NCBI RefSeq assembly: GCF_000002985.6
Contig: NC_003284.9
Span: forward strand, 1,240,001 to 1,304,000
DNA length: 64,000 nucleotides
Direction: 5' to 3'
Origin: Caenorhabditis elegans
Lineage: Eukaryota > Nematoda > Chromadorea > Rhabditida > Rhabditidae
The position numbers and the translations under genes are program-made. The notes beneath the pieces were generated by a model. The model was not told the DNA's origin, made no database searches, and saw only the letters and a list, made by a program, of their open reading frames with translations. Positions 60,709-64,000 of this stretch are shown here, piece by piece. Each line of letters begins with the position of its first letter. Position 1 is the first letter of the stretch.

Positions 60709-62285
60709 TCCCTCCGTTTGTTCTCTGACTAAATTTTTTCCAAAATATTCCAAGTAAACCGGCAATTGTGAGCCAATGAAATTTATTAAAATTGAAGGCA
60801 CATTTCAATTGTTGTCTCTAAAAAATGAGACTGTAAGGATAGCGTATGGTATATATATCTCACCCACATGGTGTTCTAAGGGCCTTTCGTTTTTATTAGA
60901 TAATATAATTTTATAAATTGAACATTTTGAGCTTACACGTAAACAACATGAATATTATTAAAAATCTGCAAACATTAGTTTTTGGAGAACTTTTACTTGC
61001 CTCAAAAATAGTTGTTAGAAAACCTAAAGTTTCATATTTAATTATTGCCAATCAACAGTGTCAGTATGCAGTTAGAATTAATTTCAAGTCGAATATTTTT
61101 TTTGATTTGTCATGTTTTGTCATGTTTCCCTCCAAATGTTGCTCTTTTTCGAAATGTCAATTTCTATCCCCTTCTGCATCTTGCTTTTTTCAATAAATTT
61201 CCTTTTTTTCTAGTTCATGATTTGTATGTAAGTTTTTATAGTTTGTTTTTCACTTTGTTTCTGATATATGTAAAGCATGACTATTTGTTACCGGTTTAGA
61301 TTTATGGAATTTAATTGAACAAATAATAAAAAATTAGGTGAAAAAAGAAAGAAGTATTTTTAGTTGGAATATATTACACTTTGAAAAAATCTAAAAGTTA
61401 TAAATAGTTGCGGGCTCGAAAAAAAAATTAAGTAATTGAAATTAGGTTCGAAACTAAGGTTACGCATAAAAAACTATAAATTTCACATCTAAAAGGTTTG
61501 AAAAATTTACTTCGAAAAAATGTGGAACCTTTTTTTTCCAAATAAATATTCTACTTTTGTCTGAAAACTAAAACTTCAACTTTCTACAAAATTATAATTT
61601 GGCTTCTGAAAAAAACTAAACTTTACAGCCTGAAAACTCAAAAGAAACTGCTTTTTTTTTAAATTTAAAAAAAAAAAAGCTTTTCGCCGAATAAAAACTT
61701 AAATTTTCTAAAACTTTTCATCACATTTCTGATTTGAAATTATTTTTTCCAAAAAACATGGCAGTTATCTGGTAATTTACGTTTGAAAAGTCTGAAAATG
61801 TTTTAACTGAAAAAATTATAGTTTTATATTTTCACTTTAATAAATTTCTAAATAACCGAAAAACTAAAATTCGTAGGTTGGCAAATCCGCGAAAAATTAA
61901 AAAGGCACTATATTTCGAATTTTCACGTTTATCACAGAAAAAAAATGTGCAAAGTGTATCAATATTTAAGCAATTCAAATGTTCCGAAAATTTTCATCAC
62001 TTTTCTGGTTCCGACCTGGTACTGACCGGATATGAAGTATTTTTGGAAATTTTTTCGTTTTTGTCATTTGGAAGTGATCCGCAAAATGATTTAATTCAAA
62101 CGATGTATCCCGGCAGCAACAGCTCAAAACCTTAGAAATTTCAGATTTTTAAATATGTAGATTTCTTAAAGAGCTAAAATAGTAATCTTCAGTACTAGAG
62201 AATTCCTCGAACAAATCCCAAAAAAAATTTAATGAAAAAATGTCAATTGCAATGTAGAACCTCCTAAAGCTATTCCATTATTTTT

Positions 62286-62560
62286 TTGGAAACATGGGGG
62301 GAGAGAGCAAGTGAGAGAAGACGGGGGGAGCACATTCATGCACAAACACACACTCGCACTTGGTTGTTCCTTACCCCCTCACTGTTTCATTTTCTTAAGC
62401 CTACATATATACTCTGCGTCTCCCAGCTCTCCCCCAACCGAAGCAGCAGCAGCATCGCCGGGCACCCTATGGCCGTGGACTAGTTCCCCCCATTTCCCGC
62501 TTCATATCTCTGCTCGCCCTCTTCCTTCTGTGTGCTCTCTCGGATCCTTACGCAGTAACT
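62286..62560. other. GC-rich patch, possible promoter or 5' exon
   Basis: The stretch holds purine-rich GGGGGGAGAGAGCAAGTGAG, then pyrimidine-rich CTCTCCCCCAACCG with a short (CAG)n run at about 62443-62455. Several frames are open by composition, but none has convincing splice sites or family resemblance. Its contrast with the AT-rich surroundings suggests regulatory DNA. Confidence 0.3.
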
Positions 62561-63744
62561 GACCATATGGTCAAGTGGTTGGCGGGTGTGCAGTGCTAGT
62601 ACGATTGTCTTGTCTATTGATTCTTTTTTTTGTCATTCGGAGCTTGGCTGGAATTTTCTGGTTTTTAGGTTTTCAATAACAGCGTTTTATTCTTATGAAT
62701 TTAAAATTTGCAGTTTTTTCTTTGAATACAACTTTGAAGTTTTCAATTTCACATATATATATATACAATAACTAAAATTATATTTAATTGAGAAAAAATT
62801 AAATTTGCTTATTTTTTAATTTACAATATTTCCTGAAAATTGAACTATATACCTATTCCAGTTGAAAAAAAAGCGTAAAATAATATTTTCTTTTTAAAAA
62901 AATTCAAACTTTGAAAAATTTATTATAGAGCATTATATTTTGAGTAACAGTATGTAATAATTATTTATAATTTGGTAGCCTGTTAAAACTGATAAAATAA
63001 AATAACTTTTAAAAAACCTACTCGAAAAAACATGAAATAATTTTTCCCATTTTTTTTCTACCATTTTGTGGTATTTTTTTCTCGAATTCAATATTGCTGC
63101 ATCCGTTCCTGTTCAGTTTTTGTTCAATTAATCACACCAAAGCCAATAAATGGGCGGAGTCTAATGAGATAATTTTGTTGAATTTTATTTTAAAATAATA
63201 GTCTGGTTTCTATTTCGTAGAATTAAAAATTAATTTTGAGGTTTCAGCGTAAAAAATAACTTGAAATTTTAAAAACCGGAATATTGTGCCAGAAGTGTCC
63301 AATATTTAGGCGGAGCCTATTTTAGGGCTGTATTGTTATCCAGAAATTTTTTGAATATTTTTTTTAATGGAACAGATTTTCCTGTAGGCCTTTTTAAAAT
63401 TTCAAACTATTTTTTGAGCGACTTTGTAGTTTAAAAGTTAAAAAAAGAAACCCACCAACAGCTTGTAGTGAAAGGTTTCTTTTGTATTTATGAGTGCTGG
63501 AACTATAATTTTCAAAAATTGTATCAATTTTAAGTCAATTTCCCCCCGAAATTAAAGGTTTAATAAAAGAAAGACTACATTTCAAGTGGACAGTTTTGAG
63601 AAATTATTTTTTTAAGTTATGAAAATTAAGAAAAAGTAATCTAATTAGAAATAACATTAATTGAACAAAAATCAGCTGTGAAAATTTTCAAATTCTGTAT
63701 TTAACCTAAGAGGTATCTTAGAAATTCAATTTGGAGCGTTTGAA

Positions 63745-63967
63745 TACCGTATTTCCTCTATTAGTATTACACCCGACTACTCAACTTTGAAACGGTATAT
63801 CTCGGTTCATTTTTAAGATATTAATATATTACAAATAACAAATTGATAGAAAAAAAACTAACAAATATTTTGTTAGTTCACAATTTTTGAATAGGACAAA
63901 CGATAACCGAGATATAAGCTGTCAAAGTTGAACAAATGGGTGTAATACTAATAGAGGAAATACAGTA
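63745..63967. mobile_element. TIR element with TAC(C/T)GTATTTCCTCTATTAG ends
   Basis: The left end TACCGTATTTCCTCTATTAG, continuing GTATTACACCC, is the inverse complement of the right end, with one mismatch. Inner blocks (CAACTTTGAAACGGTATATCTCGGTT and AACCGAGATATAAGCTG...AAAGTTG) also pair partly. Total about 223 bases, with no coding capacity. Confidence 0.8.
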
Positions 63968-64000
63968 ACTATTAATAATAGGTTCATAGTGTAATTGTTT

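Larger units (their letters stand above)
58659..64000. other. Right-hand region with one isolated candidate exon
   Basis: Beyond the receptor no gene can be assembled. It includes a candidate exon at 60207-60275, a TTAGGC array at 60538-60708, a GC-rich patch at 62286-62560 and a TIR element at 63745-63967. It also has two copies of the GGGCGGAGTC/GGCGGAGCC dispersed repeat near 63155 and 63310. Confidence 0.55.

Noticed and set aside
62286..62562. Two overlapping frames of 65 and 83 codons
   Set aside because: Both are open because of the purine/pyrimidine-rich composition. Neither has a plausible start context, splice sites or recognised domain.

Overview
The window looks like Caenorhabditis genomic DNA, most likely the C. 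elegans X chromosome. The DNA is AT-rich, introns are mostly short with TTTTCAG acceptors and GTAAGT/GTGAGT donors, and no bacterial gene organisation is visible. The 13-base word TTGGTCAGTGCAA (or its complement) occurs again and again; from memory this word is enriched on the C. elegans X. Gene models were assembled by hand from reading frame, splice consensus and exact phase agreement. No database was searched, so gene names rest on recognition alone.

Five genes are well supported, and a sixth is incomplete at its 5' end. (1) 6.0-7.5 kb (+): a four-exon tetraspanin of 233 residues. (2) 7.9-8.9 kb (-): the last three exons of an unrecognised Cys-containing protein, tail to tail with the tetraspanin. 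(3) 12.0-15.6 kb (-): an eight-exon neuropeptide Y/F-type receptor of 402 residues, probably npr-11. (4) 31.0-32.5 kb (+): a five-exon secreted or GPI-anchored Ly6/uPAR-type protein of 140 residues. (5) 32.9-35.2 kb (+): an eight-exon Ras-superfamily GTPase of about 224 residues that lacks the usual catalytic residues; it starts about 330 bases after the Ly6 stop, so the two may form an operon. (6) 55.3-58.7 kb (+): an eight-exon aminergic receptor of 517 residues, recognised as dop-4, a dopamine receptor. Weaker coding signals are listed at 4.5 kb (-), 29.7 kb (+), 45.2 kb (+), 48.3 kb (+) and 60.2 kb (+).

Most of the rest is intergenic or intronic DNA with no supportable gene: 16.3-29.7 kb, 35.2-45.2 kb, 46.8-55.2 kb and 58.7-64 kb. 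These stretches hold at least four foldback or terminal-inverted-repeat element families, a composite repeat present three times (27.9, 36.1 and 45.9 kb), more than twenty clusters of the TTGGTCAGTGCAA word including an 18-copy array with a 21-base period at 53 kb, a TTAGGC (nematode telomere-type) array at 60.5 kb, a tandem 124-base duplication and simple repeats.

The identifiable genes are mainly cell-surface and signalling proteins: two receptors for neuromodulators, a tetraspanin, a Ly6 protein and an atypical GTPase. Nothing in the sequence shows that they act in one pathway. I did not find a clearly new multi-gene system. The most unusual items are the degenerate GTPase, the 21-base array, a back-to-back acceptor/donor site at 60.27 kb, and the near-perfect hairpins.
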